Shown here: positions 1-8,912 of the stretch, piece by piece
How positions within the stretch are numbered: position 1 is the stretch's first letter
Layout: every line of letters starts with the position of its first letter
DNA from: Duganella sacchari
GTDB taxonomy: Bacteria > Pseudomonadota > Gammaproteobacteria > Burkholderiales > Burkholderiaceae_D
DNA length: 64,000 bases
Direction of reading: 5' to 3'
Assembly (NCBI RefSeq): GCF_900143065.1
Contig: NZ_FRCX01000016.1
Coordinates: 43,485 to 107,484 of the forward strand
Position numbers and translations under genes: made by a program
The notes under the pieces: generated by a model
Databases searched by the model: none
The model's input: only the letters and a program-made list of their open reading frames with translations
What the model was told of the DNA's origin: nothing

Positions 1-2
1 CG

Positions 3-254
3 ATCTATCGCGCCGCCGATCTGAAAGTGCTGGTGCTGGACGCGCTGCGCAAGGCGCGGATACTGGAAATCGACTTGTCCGGCGTGACGGAGCTGGACAC
101 GGCAGGCTTGCAAGTGCTGATGCTGGCCAAGCAGGCCGCTGCCGCCGACCAGCGCACGCTGCGCCTGGTGCAGCATAGCCCCGCCGTCGTAGAAATCTTC
201 GAGATGCTGGACCTGGTCGCCTTCTTTGGCGACGCCGTGCTGATACACGCATAA
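3..254 (+). CDS. STAS-domain protein, 5' end outside window
   Basis: Only the C-terminal part is present; the frame is open from base 3. The segment DLSGVTELDTAGLQVLMLAK is a typical STAS-domain core, as in anti-sigma-factor antagonists and sulfate-transporter-associated proteins. The serine that anti-sigma antagonists use for phosphorylation is replaced by Thr in the LDTAG motif, which occurs in the family. It ends 9 bases before cheA, so it is probably the upstream member of the chemotaxis operon; soluble STAS proteins often sit beside cheA and chemoreceptor genes. Its binding partner cannot be told from this fragment. Confidence 0.8.
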   Translation: MYRAADLKVLVLDALRKARILEIDLSGVTELDTAGLQVLMLAKQAAAADQRTLRLVQHSPAVVEIFEMLDLVAFFGDAVLIHA

Positions 255-263
255 GGAATAGCC

Positions 264-2426
264 ATGAATCTGGACGACGCACTACAGACCTTTATCGCTG
301 AAAGCCGCGAGCTGCTGGAGGAGATGGAGAACGCGCTGCTCAATGTCGACCTGGCGGGCGACCAGAGCGAGGCAATCAACGCCATCTTCCGGGCCGCCCA
401 TACCATCAAAGGGTCGGCGGGCCTGTTTAGCCTCGATCACATCGTCGCCTTCACCCACGTGGTGGAAAGCCTGCTGGACAAGGTGCGCGATGGCAGCGTG
501 ACGCTCAACGATGAAATGGTGGTGCTGCTGCTGTCATGTTGCGACTATCTGTCGGCCATGATGGACGGCCTGGCGGCGGGCCGCGTAGACCAGGACCCGG
601 ACACCGCGCCGGAAGGCGAGATGCTCAAGGAGCAGCTGCATCGCCATATGGATGGCGAGGCGGCGGCGCCAGCGGTTCCCGCCGCGCTGGCAGTGCACGC
701 GGAGCCTGGCGTGGAACGCATCGACCAGGAACGTGGAGATAGCGACTACTGGCATATCTCGCTGCGCTTCGGCCGCGGCGTGCTGCAGAACGGCATGGAC
801 CCCATCGCCTTCCTGCGCTACCTGGGCAAGCTGGGGCGCGTGGTGGGGATTGCGACCTTGCCCGATGCCCTGCCGCCGGCCGATGAGATGGATGCGGAGC
901 TGTGCTACCTCGGTTTCGAAATCGCCTTTGACAGCAGCGCCGACCGCGAGGCGATTGCCGGCGTGTTCGAGTTTGTACAGGACGACTGCGAAATCCGCAT
1001 CATTCCGCCGCACAGCAAGGTGTCCGAGTATGTGAACCTGATCCGCGCGCTGCCGGAGCAGAAGGTAAGGCTGGGCGAAATCCTGGTCCGCTGCGGCAGC
1101 GTCACCGCGCATGAACTGGAAGAGGCGCTGAATCAGCAGTCCGGCAAGCAGGAAGACGCGCCGGCCCAGCAGCTGGGCAGCATCCTGGTTGGCGCGGGCA
1201 ATGTGCCGCCGGTGGTGGTGGAGGCCGCGCTGGCCAAGCAGAAGCAGGTCAGCGAGCAAAAGGCGCAGGAAAGCCGCTCCATCCGCGTCGATTCCGACAA
1301 GCTGGATCGCCTGATCGACCTGGTGGGCGAACTGATTATCGCTGGCGCACGCGCCAACATGATCGGCCAGCATATCCAGAACACCGAGCTGCTGGAGTGC
1401 ACCTCGACGCTGACGGGACTGGTGGAAGACGTGCGCGATGCGGCGCTGGAGCTGCGCATGGTGAAGATCGGCGCCACCTTCAACCGCTTCCAGCGCGTGG
1501 TGCACGATGTGGCGCGGGAACTGGGCAAGGACATCGGCCTGATTGTCGATGGCGAGGATTCGGAACTGGACAAGACCGTGGTGGAAAAAATCGGCGACCC
1601 GCTGATGCACCTGGTGCGCAACGCCATGGACCATGGCATTGAGCCGGCCGAAGTGCGGGTGGCGGCCGGCAAGTCGGCCAAGGGCATGATCAAGCTGAAC
1701 GCGTTCCACGAATCGGGCAGCATCGTGATTGAAGTCAGCGACGATGGCGGCGGCCTGCGCAAGGAGAAGATACTGGCCAAGGCCATCGAGCGTGGCCTGA
1801 TCGACCCGGAACGCAAACTCACCGACAGCGAAATCTACAACCTGATTTTCGAAGCCGGCTTCTCGACGGCGGAGAAGATCACCAACCTGTCCGGCCGTGG
1901 CGTCGGCATGGACGTGGTCAAGCGGAATATCCAGGCGCTGCGCGGCAGCGTGGATGTCGGCAGCAAGGAGGGCCAGGGCACGACGGTGACGGTGCGGTTG
2001 CCGCTGACGCTGGCCATCATCGACGGCTTCCTGGTGCAGGTGGGATCGTCGGTGTTTGTGATCCCGCTCGACATGATCGAGGAGTGCATCGAGTACGCCA
2101 CCGAGCCGGGACAGGACTACACCAATCTGCGCGGCCAGGTGCTGCCGCTGGTGCGCCTGCGTGAGCTGTTCCGCATCGGCGGCGCCGGCACGCGGCGCGA
2201 GAGCATCGTGGTGCTCAAGTTCGGCAATCACCGTGCGGGCCTGGTGGTCGATACGCTGCTGGGCGAATTCCAGACCGTGATCAAACCACTGAGTCCGATG
2301 TTCAGCGAAGTGAAATGCATCAGCGGCTCCACCATCCTGGGCAGCGGCGAGGTCGCCCTGATACTCGACGTGGCGGCACTGATGCATACCGTCGGCGGCA
2401 AGGGCGCCGTCGCGCTGGCAGCGTAA
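264..2426 (+). CDS. cheA: Chemotaxis histidine kinase CheA
   Basis: 720-residue CheA, the kinase that phosphorylates CheY and CheB in response to chemoreceptors. Hpt domain at about 1-105 with phospho-acceptor His46 (AAHTIKGSAG). A region at about 162-250 may be the P2-like regulator-docking part. The dimerisation helices begin near 340, the HATPase domain follows (HLVRNAMDHGIE, SDDGGGL, GRGVGMDVVK), and a CheW-like domain closes the protein. Between residues about 266 and 328 lie two imperfect repeats (RLGEILVRCGSVTAHELEEA and QLGSILVGAGNVPPVVVEAA) resembling the tandem modules of GspE/MshE N-terminal domains; see the finding. Followed after 12 bases by cheW with a strong ribosome site. Confidence 0.96.
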   Translation: MNLDDALQTFIAESRELLEEMENALLNVDLAGDQSEAINAIFRAAHTIKGSAGLFSLDHIVAFTHVVESLLDKVRDGSVTLNDEMVVLLLSCCDYLSAMMDGLAAGRVDQDPDTAPEGEMLKEQLHRHMDGEAAAPAVPAALAVHAEPGVERIDQERGDSDYWHISLRFGRGVLQNGMDPIAFLRYLGKLGRVVGIATLPDALPPADEMDAELCYLGFEIAFDSSADREAIAGVFEFVQDDCEIRIIPPHSKVSEYVNLIRALPEQKVRLGEILVRCGSVTAHELEEALNQQSGKQEDAPAQQLGSILVGAGNVPPVVVEAALAKQKQVSEQKAQESRSIRVDSDKLDRLIDLVGELIIAGARANMIGQHIQNTELLECTSTLTGLVEDVRDAALELRMVKIGATFNRFQRVVHDVARELGKDIGLIVDGEDSELDKTVVEKIGDPLMHLVRNAMDHGIEPAEVRVAAGKSAKGMIKLNAFHESGSIVIEVSDDGGGLRKEKILAKAIERGLIDPERKLTDSEIYNLIFEAGFSTAEKITNLSGRGVGMDVVKRNIQALRGSVDVGSKEGQGTTVTVRLPLTLAIIDGFLVQVGSSVFVIPLDMIEECIEYATEPGQDYTNLRGQVLPLVRLRELFRIGGAGTRRESIVVLKFGNHRAGLVVDTLLGEFQTVIKPLSPMFSEVKCISGSTILGSGEVALILDVAALMHTVGGKGAVALAA

Positions 2427-2438
2427 GAGAGGAGCAGC

Positions 2439-2996
2439 ATGAGCACTATCGATACCGCCAATGTGGTCACTTACGGCAGCAGCGCGATTGTGGCCTTGCA
2501 GAGCGGCGCCGCGCTGCCCAGCCAGTTCCTGACATTTATGCTGGGCGAGGAACAGTACGCGGTCGGCATCCTGCACATCAAGGAGATCATCGAATACGGC
2601 AGCCTGGCCACGGTGCCCATGATGCCGGATTGCGTGCGCGGCGTCATCAACCTGCGCGGCGCGGTGGTGCCGGTGATGGATTTGTCGGCGCGCTTCGGCC
2701 GCGCGCAAAGCACCATCGGCAAACGCAGCTGCATCGTCATCGTCGAAACCGAAGGCGGCGAGAATGACAGCAAGCAGGTGCTGGGCATGCTGGTGGACGC
2801 GGTCAACGCCGTGGTGGAAATCGCTGCCGCCGATATCGAACCGGCGCCGTCGTTCGGCACGCGCATCCGTCCCGATTTCATCGCCGGCATGGGCAAGTAC
2901 AACGGCCGCTTTGTGATCCTGCTCGATATCGAGCGCGTGCTGTCGAGCGAGGAGATTGTTGACATGGCGCGCGGCACCGCTGCCGCCGTGGCGTGA
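2439..2996 (+). CDS. cheW: Chemotaxis coupling protein CheW
   Basis: 185-residue CheW, the adaptor joining chemoreceptor tips to CheA. A single CheW domain covers about residues 25-170, with the usual features: FMLGEEQYAVGILHIKEIIE, the VRGVINLRGAVVPVMDL strand, LGMLVDAVNAVVEI and KYNGRFVILLDIERVL. The N-terminal extension of about 25 residues is poorly conserved. Start ATG is preceded by GAGAGGAGCAGC, a strong ribosome site. A second, shorter cheW lies at 8398, between two MCP genes, so the two CheW proteins may load different receptors. Confidence 0.95.
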   Translation: MSTIDTANVVTYGSSAIVALQSGAALPSQFLTFMLGEEQYAVGILHIKEIIEYGSLATVPMMPDCVRGVINLRGAVVPVMDLSARFGRAQSTIGKRSCIVIVETEGGENDSKQVLGMLVDAVNAVVEIAAADIEPAPSFGTRIRPDFIAGMGKYNGRFVILLDIERVLSSEEIVDMARGTAAAVA

Positions 2997-3009
2997 TGGG
3001 TGGGATCTT

Positions 3010-3819
3010 ATGGCCGTGGCGATGATCACCGACCGCGAGTTCGTCCAGTTCCAGCGTTTCATTTACGATGCTGCGGGCATCACCATGGCCAATGGCAAGC
3101 AGGCGCTGGTCAGCGGCCGCCTGGCCAAGCGCCTGGCGCACTATCAGCTCGACAGCTATGGCGACTATCTCAAGCTGCTGGAAAGCCGCGCGCAACCGGC
3201 CGAGCTGCAAGTGGCGGTGGACCTGCTGACCACCAACGAGACTTACTTCTTCCGCGAACCCAAGCACTTTGCACTGCTGCGCGATCTGGCGCTGGAAGCG
3301 CGCGACAAGAACCGCGCGCTGCGCGTGTGGAGCGCAGCCAGCTCCAGCGGCGAAGAACCCTACAGCATTGCCATGGTGCTGGCCGATGTCTTTGGCGAGG
3401 ACGGCGGCTGGGAAGTGCTGGGCACCGACATCAGCACACGCGTGCTGCAGCGCGCGCGTAGCGGCCACTATCCCATGGAGCGCGCATCGCAAATGCCGCC
3501 GGCTTACCTGAAGCGTTTCTGCCTCAAGGGACAGGGCAGTGAAGCCGGCACCATGCTGATCGACCGTTCGCTGCGGCAGCGCGTGCAGTTCCAGCACCTG
3601 AACCTGAATGCGCCGCTGCCCAAACTGGGCACGTTTGATGTGATCTTCCTGCGCAACGTGATGATCTATTTCAGCCTGGAGACCAAACGCCAGGTGGTGG
3701 CGCGGCTGTTGGCGCAATTGCGTCCGGGCGGCTATTTCCTGATCGGCCATTCGGAAACGCTGAACGACATCAACGATACGCTGATCGCAGTGGCGCCTTC
3801 GATTTATCGCAAGCCATGA
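3010..3819 (+). CDS. cheR: Chemoreceptor methyltransferase CheR
   Basis: 269 residues from the start chosen here. CheR uses S-adenosylmethionine to methylate glutamates in MCPs, setting adaptation. It has the CheR N-terminal helical domain, then LLTTNETYFFREPKHF, the SAM-binding segment VWSAASSSGEEPYSIAM, and FDVIFLRNVMIYFS near the end. An upstream in-frame ATG at 2956 would overlap cheW by 41 bases and add 18 residues unlike the family. ATG 3010, with GGTGGG just upstream, is preferred. The stop overlaps the cheD start by 4 bases, suggesting translational coupling. Confidence 0.93.
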   Translation: MAVAMITDREFVQFQRFIYDAAGITMANGKQALVSGRLAKRLAHYQLDSYGDYLKLLESRAQPAELQVAVDLLTTNETYFFREPKHFALLRDLALEARDKNRALRVWSAASSSGEEPYSIAMVLADVFGEDGGWEVLGTDISTRVLQRARSGHYPMERASQMPPAYLKRFCLKGQGSEAGTMLIDRSLRQRVQFQHLNLNAPLPKLGTFDVIFLRNVMIYFSLETKRQVVARLLAQLRPGGYFLIGHSETLNDINDTLIAVAPSIYRKP

Positions 3820-4337
3820 CGGAGCCTAAACTCATCGATATCTTCCTGATGCCCGGCGATTATTTCGTCGGCGATGCGCAGTACCGCGTGCGTACGCTGC
3901 TGGGCTCTTGCGTGTCGATCACGTTGTGGCATCCGGGGCGCCGCATTGGCGCGATGTCGCACTTCCTGCTGCCCGGCCACGGGCGGCGCAGACAGGACCG
4001 GCCAGCCGACAAGCCGGGCATGTATGGCGCGGATGCGATGCAGTTGCTGGTGGACGGTATGACGCAGCATGGGGTGCCGCTGATTCAGTGCCAGGGCAAG
4101 ATCTTCGGCGGCGGCGCCATGTTTCCGCGCAATGAGAAGGTACGCGATATCGGCATGCAGAACGGCGACTTTGCGCGCGAGATGCTGCAAAAGCATGGCA
4201 TACACGTGGTGTCCGAAAGCCTGTTCGGCGAAGGGCATCGTCAATTAATCTTCACCATCCGTAGTGGCGAGGTGTTGAGCCGTCAGGTTCCGCCAGAACC
4301 GGGATGGGGCGGTACGGGAGCAAGGACACAGGAATGA
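3816..4337 (+). CDS. cheD: Chemoreceptor glutamine deamidase CheD
   Basis: 173 residues. CheD deamidates specific glutamines of MCPs and in some species also works with CheC. Recognisable segments are LLGSCVSITLWHP, containing the catalytic Cys, SHFLLP, containing the catalytic His, and GKIFGGGAMF followed by IGMQNGDFAREML. The start overlaps the cheR stop (ATGA-type, 4 bases) and the stop overlaps the cheB start by 3 bases, so cheR-cheD-cheB appear translationally coupled. No cheC is present in this window. Confidence 0.95.
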   Translation: MTEPKLIDIFLMPGDYFVGDAQYRVRTLLGSCVSITLWHPGRRIGAMSHFLLPGHGRRRQDRPADKPGMYGADAMQLLVDGMTQHGVPLIQCQGKIFGGGAMFPRNEKVRDIGMQNGDFAREMLQKHGIHVVSESLFGEGHRQLIFTIRSGEVLSRQVPPEPGWGGTGARTQE

Positions 4338-5407
4338 GTGATATCAAGGTCATGATCGTCGATGATTCCGCCGTGGTGCGGCAGGTGCTGAGCGGCCTGC
4401 TGAACGCGGCGGCGGGGATTACCGTTACCCATGCGGTGGCCAACCCTTTGCTCGCCATGGAGCGCATGAAGGTGCAGTGGCCTGACGTCATCGTGCTTGA
4501 CGTTGAAATGCCGAAGATGGACGGCATAACCTTCCTGCGCAAGCTGATGACTGAACATCCGACACCGGTGGTGATCTGCTCGACCTTGACCGAGAAGGGC
4601 GCGCAGACGTCGGTGGAAGCGCTGACGGCAGGCGCGGTCGCGATCATTACCAAGCCGCGGCTGGACCTGAAGCAGTTCCTGCACGATAGCGCGGATGAAC
4701 TGGTGTCTGCAGTGCGCGCGGCCGCTGGCGCCCATGTGGGCAAGCTGGCCAACCGCCCAGCGCCGCCACCTGTGACGGCCAAGCTGAATGCGGATGCGGT
4801 CCTGCCGCCGATGGAAGTACGGCCGATGACGGCGACCACGGAGCGCGTGGTGGCGATCGGCACATCGACGGGCGGTACGCAGGCGCTGGAAGAGGTGCTG
4901 ACCTCACTGCCGCGCGTCTCACCCGGCATCGTGGTGGTGCAGCACATGCCGGAAAAATTCACGGCAGCTTTTGCGGCGCGGCTGGACAGCGTGTGCGAAG
5001 TGCGCGTCAAGGAGGCTGCCAATAACGACCGGGTCCTGCAGGGCCAGGTGCTGATTGCGCCGGGCGGCAAGCACATGCTACTGCGCCGCACCGGGGCGCA
5101 GTATTTTGTCGAGGTGGTGGATGGCCCGCTGGTCAACCGTCATCGCCCGTCGGTGGATGTGCTGTTCCGCTCCACCGCGCGCGCGGCAGGCGCCAATGCA
5201 CTGGGCGTCATCATGACCGGCATGGGGGACGACGGTGCGGCCGGCATGCTGGAAATGCTCAAGGCTGGCGCGCGCACGGTGGCGCAGGATGAAGCCAGCT
5301 GTGTGGTGTACGGCATGCCGAAGGAAGCGGTGAAGCGCGGCGGTGTCGAGAAGTCGGTGCCGCTCAGCGCGATCTACCGCGAAATCCTGCAACAGCTGCA
5401 GTACTGA
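4334..5407 (+). CDS. cheB: Chemotaxis response regulator/methylesterase CheB
   Basis: 357 residues. CheB removes methyl groups from MCPs and, once phosphorylated by CheA, opposes CheR. The N-terminal receiver domain (about 1-125) shows VMIVDDSAVVRQVL, the acceptor Asp in VLDVEMPKMDG, and the KPR motif after ITKPRLDL. After a linker the methylesterase domain carries the Ser-His-Asp type signatures IGTSTGGTQALE, VVQHMPEKFTAAFA and MTGMGDDGAAGM. ATG 4334 is chosen because it overlaps the cheD stop and starts right at the receiver domain; an ATG 30 bases earlier would add residues outside the family pattern. Confidence 0.96.
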   Translation: MSDIKVMIVDDSAVVRQVLSGLLNAAAGITVTHAVANPLLAMERMKVQWPDVIVLDVEMPKMDGITFLRKLMTEHPTPVVICSTLTEKGAQTSVEALTAGAVAIITKPRLDLKQFLHDSADELVSAVRAAAGAHVGKLANRPAPPPVTAKLNADAVLPPMEVRPMTATTERVVAIGTSTGGTQALEEVLTSLPRVSPGIVVVQHMPEKFTAAFAARLDSVCEVRVKEAANNDRVLQGQVLIAPGGKHMLLRRTGAQYFVEVVDGPLVNRHRPSVDVLFRSTARAAGANALGVIMTGMGDDGAAGMLEMLKAGARTVAQDEASCVVYGMPKEAVKRGGVEKSVPLSAIYREILQQLQY

Positions 5408-5409
5408 AC

Positions 5410-6681
5410 ATGAACACGCCACCGCTCCCCGACACCACCGTTGCCGACGCGCCCTCGTGGGCCGGCCGCCGCGTGCTGGTTGTCGAGGACAGCGTGGTGC
5501 AACGCGGTTATCTGGTGGGTTTGCTGCGCCAGCTGAACTTCGGCGAGATACTGGAAGCGGGTGACGGCAACGAGGCCATGCAGGTGCTGGAGCGCCAACC
5601 CAGCCCGTTGTATCTGGTGCTGACCGATCTGGAGATGCCGGGCATGGACGGCATCGAGCTGACCTGCCAGCTGCGTGAACGCCGCCTGACGGAAAACCTG
5701 ATCGTGGTCAGTGCGCGTGATCCGCGCCTGCTGGAGATCATCGAGAACATGGCGTGCGAAGATACTTCCATGGGCTTGCTGGGCACTTTGCTCAAGCCGG
5801 TGCAACTGGACTCGCTGACGCAGCTCTTGTGCAAGGCCGGTGACCGTGGCAGCGACTGCGCCCCGCTGGTGCCGCCGCCACTGCCACAGGCTTCGCTGGA
5901 GGAGCTGGCGCAGGCGCTGACGCGCAAGGAGTTTGTGCCGTACTTCCAGCCCAAGGTCGCCATGCAGACCGGCCACCTGAAAGGCGTGGAAGCGCTGGTG
6001 CGCTGGAACCATCCGGAGCGCGGCCTGCTGGCTCCGGCGCACTTCATCGATACGCTGGAAGGCCATCCCCTGATGGCGGACTTCACGATCGACATGGTGC
6101 AGCAGGTGCTGGAGCGCATACTGGACTGGCAAAGCCACGGCCTGCCGCCGCTTACGGTGTCGGTCAACCTGTCCGCCGACAACCTGGCCGACCGCAGTTT
6201 TATCGACCGCCTGATTGCGCAGATTTCCGCATCCGGCGTCAAGCCCGCATCGCTGGTGTGGGAGGTCACTGAAACCAGCGTGATGCGTCAGCTGTCACAG
6301 GCGCTGACGAATATGGGCCGCTTGCGCCTGATGGGCTTTGGCCTGGCCATGGACGATTTTGGCATCGGCTATTCGTCCATGCAGCAATTCGCACGCTGCC
6401 CGTTCACGGAACTGAAGATCGACCGCGCCTTCGTCAACGGCGCGGCGCAGTGGCCCAACCGCCACATGGTGCTCAAGAGCGCACTGGACCTGGGGCAAAG
6501 CCTGGGCGTGGCCACGGTGGCGGAAGGTGTCGAGACAGTCGAGGACTGGAAGCTGCTGCGCGACCTCGGATGCGACATGGCGCAAGGCTACCTGCTGGCG
6601 AAGCCGATGCCGGCGGAAGATCTGGTCGGCTGGATACGGCAGGACAGGCGCAGACTGCGTGCGCTGGCAGGGGACGAATAA
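5410..6681 (+). CDS. Response regulator with EAL (c-di-GMP phosphodiesterase) output
   Basis: 423 residues. Receiver domain at about 20-140 (VLVVEDSVVQRGYL, acceptor Asp in VLTDLEMPGMDG, LLKPVQL), then an EAL domain at about 165-410. The EAL signature is intact as GVEALVRW, and the other catalytic motifs are present: SVNLSADNL, WEVTETSVM, MDDFGIGYSS, LKIDRAFV and VAEGVET. It is therefore expected to hydrolyse cyclic di-GMP when phosphorylated, although activity is inferred. It starts 2 bases after cheB, so CheA or a co-transcribed signal could control c-di-GMP breakdown directly. Same architecture as RocR/VieA-like regulators, without a DNA-binding domain. Confidence 0.93.
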   Translation: MNTPPLPDTTVADAPSWAGRRVLVVEDSVVQRGYLVGLLRQLNFGEILEAGDGNEAMQVLERQPSPLYLVLTDLEMPGMDGIELTCQLRERRLTENLIVVSARDPRLLEIIENMACEDTSMGLLGTLLKPVQLDSLTQLLCKAGDRGSDCAPLVPPPLPQASLEELAQALTRKEFVPYFQPKVAMQTGHLKGVEALVRWNHPERGLLAPAHFIDTLEGHPLMADFTIDMVQQVLERILDWQSHGLPPLTVSVNLSADNLADRSFIDRLIAQISASGVKPASLVWEVTETSVMRQLSQALTNMGRLRLMGFGLAMDDFGIGYSSMQQFARCPFTELKIDRAFVNGAAQWPNRHMVLKSALDLGQSLGVATVAEGVETVEDWKLLRDLGCDMAQGYLLAKPMPAEDLVGWIRQDRRRLRALAGDE

Positions 6682-6705
6682 TCACAACCAAGCTGGGGGA
6701 ACATC

Positions 6706-8385
6706 ATGCTTTCAACATTGCAGGTCAGGACCAAGATTTTGATATTGCTGGCGGTAGCGGTTGTGGCATTGGTCGTCGTAGTGCTGATCGCCTTTTCCGG
6801 CATGAAGACGCAAAGCCAGATGCTGAACCAGATCGGCAAGAACCGCATGCCATCGGTGCAGGCGCTGCAAACCATCAGCGAAGCGCAGACCGCGCTGCGG
6901 TCGGCCAGCCGTGCCATTGATGCGATGGCGTTATATCCGGAAGAGGTGGATAACGTCACCCATGAGATCAAGCGCAAGCAGGAAAGCTGGGCGATTGTCG
7001 ATAAGGCGTGGAAAACCTATGATGACCTGCCGCAGGAGACGGAGGAGGCGGCAGTGTGGAAAACCTTCGTCAAGCAATGGGACACCTGGAAGCAGCGTGA
7101 TGCCCTCATCACCGACATCGCCAGCCAGATCGTGCGTGCTGACCTGGCCAAGCGCAAGGAATTATTCCTGTCGCTGCACAATACGCTCAAGGAAAACCGC
7201 ACGGCGTTTCACGATGCCGAGGAAAGCCTCAACAAGCTGGTGACCCTGAATATTCAGTATGGCGAGAGCGATGTGGCAGGGGCAGAAGCCGCGTCGGCAA
7301 CTGCGCTGAAAAATATGTACCTGTCATCGGGTATTGCATTGGCCCTGCTGGTGACAATCGGCCTGTTTATCCTGAACGGCATCATGAAGCAGCTGGGTGG
7401 CGATCCTTCGTATGCAGCGGAGATTGTGCGCCAGGTGGCAGATGGCGACCTGACCGCCGACGTGCAGCTGAAAGCCGGTGACACCACCAGCCTGCTGGCG
7501 GCCATGAGCGGCATGATCGAAAAACTGTCGCACGTGGTGCAGGAAGTGAACAACGGCGCCGAAGCGCTGGCCTCGGCCTCGGAAGAAGTCAGCGCGACCG
7601 CGCAGTCGCTGTCGCAGGCGGCCAGCGAACAGGCTGCGGGCACGGAGGAAACCAGTGCGTCGGTCGAACAGATGACGGCCTCGATTTCGCAAAACACCGA
7701 GAACTCCAAGGTCACCGACGGCATTGCCAGCAAGGCCGCGTTGGAAGCGGCAGAGGGCGGCGAGGCGGTCAAGTCCACGGTGGCGGCGATGCAGCAGATC
7801 GCCAAGAAAATCAGCATCATCGACGATATCGCATACCAGACCAACCTGCTGGCGCTGAACGCGGCGATTGAGGCGGCCCGCGCGGGCGAACATGGCAAGG
7901 GCTTTGCCGTGGTGGCAGCCGAGGTGCGCAAGCTGGCGGAACGCAGTCAGGTGGCGGCGCAGGAAATCGAGCAGGTAGCCAGCAGCAGCGTGCAGCTGGC
8001 CGAGAAGGCCGGGCAGCTGCTGGGTGAGATGGTGCCGAATATCCGCCGCACCTCGAACCTGGTGCAAGAGATCACGGCGGCGTCGGAAGAACAGTCGGCA
8101 GGTGTTGGCCAGATCAATGCGGCAGTGACGCAGCTGAGCCAGACCACCCAGCAGAATGCCTCCAGCTCCGAAGAGCTGGCGGCGACAGCGGAAGAGATGA
8201 GCGGTCAGGCCGAGCAGCTGCAGCAGACCATGTCCTTCTTCAAGCTGGCTGGCGCCTCCCGACCTATCCGTACGACGATGGCGCGTAAGCCCGCACGTCC
8301 AGGACGCGCGGCTGCAGGGGCGGTATCTAGCCGCCGCATGAATGATGTCAGCGAACCGGATGAATCGCATTTCGTCAAATTTTAG
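6706..8385 (+). CDS. Methyl-accepting chemotaxis protein (first copy)
   Basis: 559 residues. Membrane anchor near residues 10-32, a periplasmic helical sensor part (about 33-205), a second membrane segment (about 205-225), then a HAMP region and the cytoplasmic signalling hairpin. The tip motif YQTNLLALNAAIEAARA followed by GEHGKGFAVVAAEVRKLAER is intact. Glutamate/glutamine-rich methylation helices flank it. The C terminus ends PDESHFVKF, not the enterobacterial NWETF pentapeptide. Bases 7393-8254 are almost identical, without indels, to part of the next MCP gene. It lies between the REC-EAL gene and the second cheW. Confidence 0.95.
   Translation: MLSTLQVRTKILILLAVAVVALVVVVLIAFSGMKTQSQMLNQIGKNRMPSVQALQTISEAQTALRSASRAIDAMALYPEEVDNVTHEIKRKQESWAIVDKAWKTYDDLPQETEEAAVWKTFVKQWDTWKQRDALITDIASQIVRADLAKRKELFLSLHNTLKENRTAFHDAEESLNKLVTLNIQYGESDVAGAEAASATALKNMYLSSGIALALLVTIGLFILNGIMKQLGGDPSYAAEIVRQVADGDLTADVQLKAGDTTSLLAAMSGMIEKLSHVVQEVNNGAEALASASEEVSATAQSLSQAASEQAAGTEETSASVEQMTASISQNTENSKVTDGIASKAALEAAEGGEAVKSTVAAMQQIAKKISIIDDIAYQTNLLALNAAIEAARAGEHGKGFAVVAAEVRKLAERSQVAAQEIEQVASSSVQLAEKAGQLLGEMVPNIRRTSNLVQEITAASEEQSAGVGQINAAVTQLSQTTQQNASSSEELAATAEEMSGQAEQLQQTMSFFKLAGASRPIRTTMARKPARPGRAAAGAVSSRRMNDVSEPDESHFVKF
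7393..8254 (+). repeat. Direct repeat, copy 1 (MCP HAMP and signalling domain)
   Basis: This 862-base segment matches 9600-10461 at a constant offset of 2207 with no indels and only scattered substitutions, many at third codon positions. It covers the HAMP region and the entire signalling hairpin. The flanking sensor domains of the two genes are clearly more diverged, so the match looks like recent duplication or gene conversion confined to the cytoplasmic half. Confidence 0.9.
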
Positions 8386-8397
8386 CGGGGAGCAGCG

Positions 8398-8904
8398 ATG
8401 AATACCTTGACCGCAGCGGACCCGCCATCGTCAGCGCAGCAGGCGCCTGCTCAGTTCCTCAGCTTCATGCTGGGCCAGGATATGTTCGCCATGGGCATAT
8501 TGGCGGTGCGTGAAATCCTGGAGTATGCGGGCGTGACCCCGGTGCCGCAGATGCCGCCGTCCATCTGCGGCGTAATCAATTTGCGCGGTACGGCGGTTCC
8601 CGTGCTGAACCTGGCCCGCCGGCTGGACCGCGAACCGTCCGCCATCAGCAAGCGCACCTGCATCATCGTGGTGGAAGTCGAGGCTGAGGAAGGGCCGCTG
8701 GTGATTGGCATACTGGTTGATGCGGTCAATGCGGTGCTGGACATTCCGGCCACCGAGATCGAACCGGCGCCGCGCTTTGGCGCCATCAAGGCCGACCTGC
8801 TGCATGGCATCGGCAAGGTCAATGGCCGCTTTGTCATGCTGCTCAATGTGCAGCACTTGGTATCGACGTTGCACCTGCAAGAATTCGTCGCGCAAATCCC
8901 TTAG
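8398..8904 (+). CDS. CheW-like coupling protein (second copy)
   Basis: 168 residues, a single CheW domain: QFLSFMLGQDMFAMGILAVR, ICGVINLRGTAVPVLNL, VIGILVDAVNAVLDI and VNGRFVMLLNVQHL. It starts 12 bases after the first MCP with a GGGGAGCAGC ribosome site and ends 8 bases before the second MCP. It resembles the cheW at 2439 through the core but has a shorter N terminus. Interleaving with MCP genes suggests a receptor-specific coupling role, which is inference. Confidence 0.94.
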   Translation: MNTLTAADPPSSAQQAPAQFLSFMLGQDMFAMGILAVREILEYAGVTPVPQMPPSICGVINLRGTAVPVLNLARRLDREPSAISKRTCIIVVEVEAEEGPLVIGILVDAVNAVLDIPATEIEPAPRFGAIKADLLHGIGKVNGRFVMLLNVQHLVSTLHLQEFVAQIP

Positions 8905-8912
8905 GAGACTGT

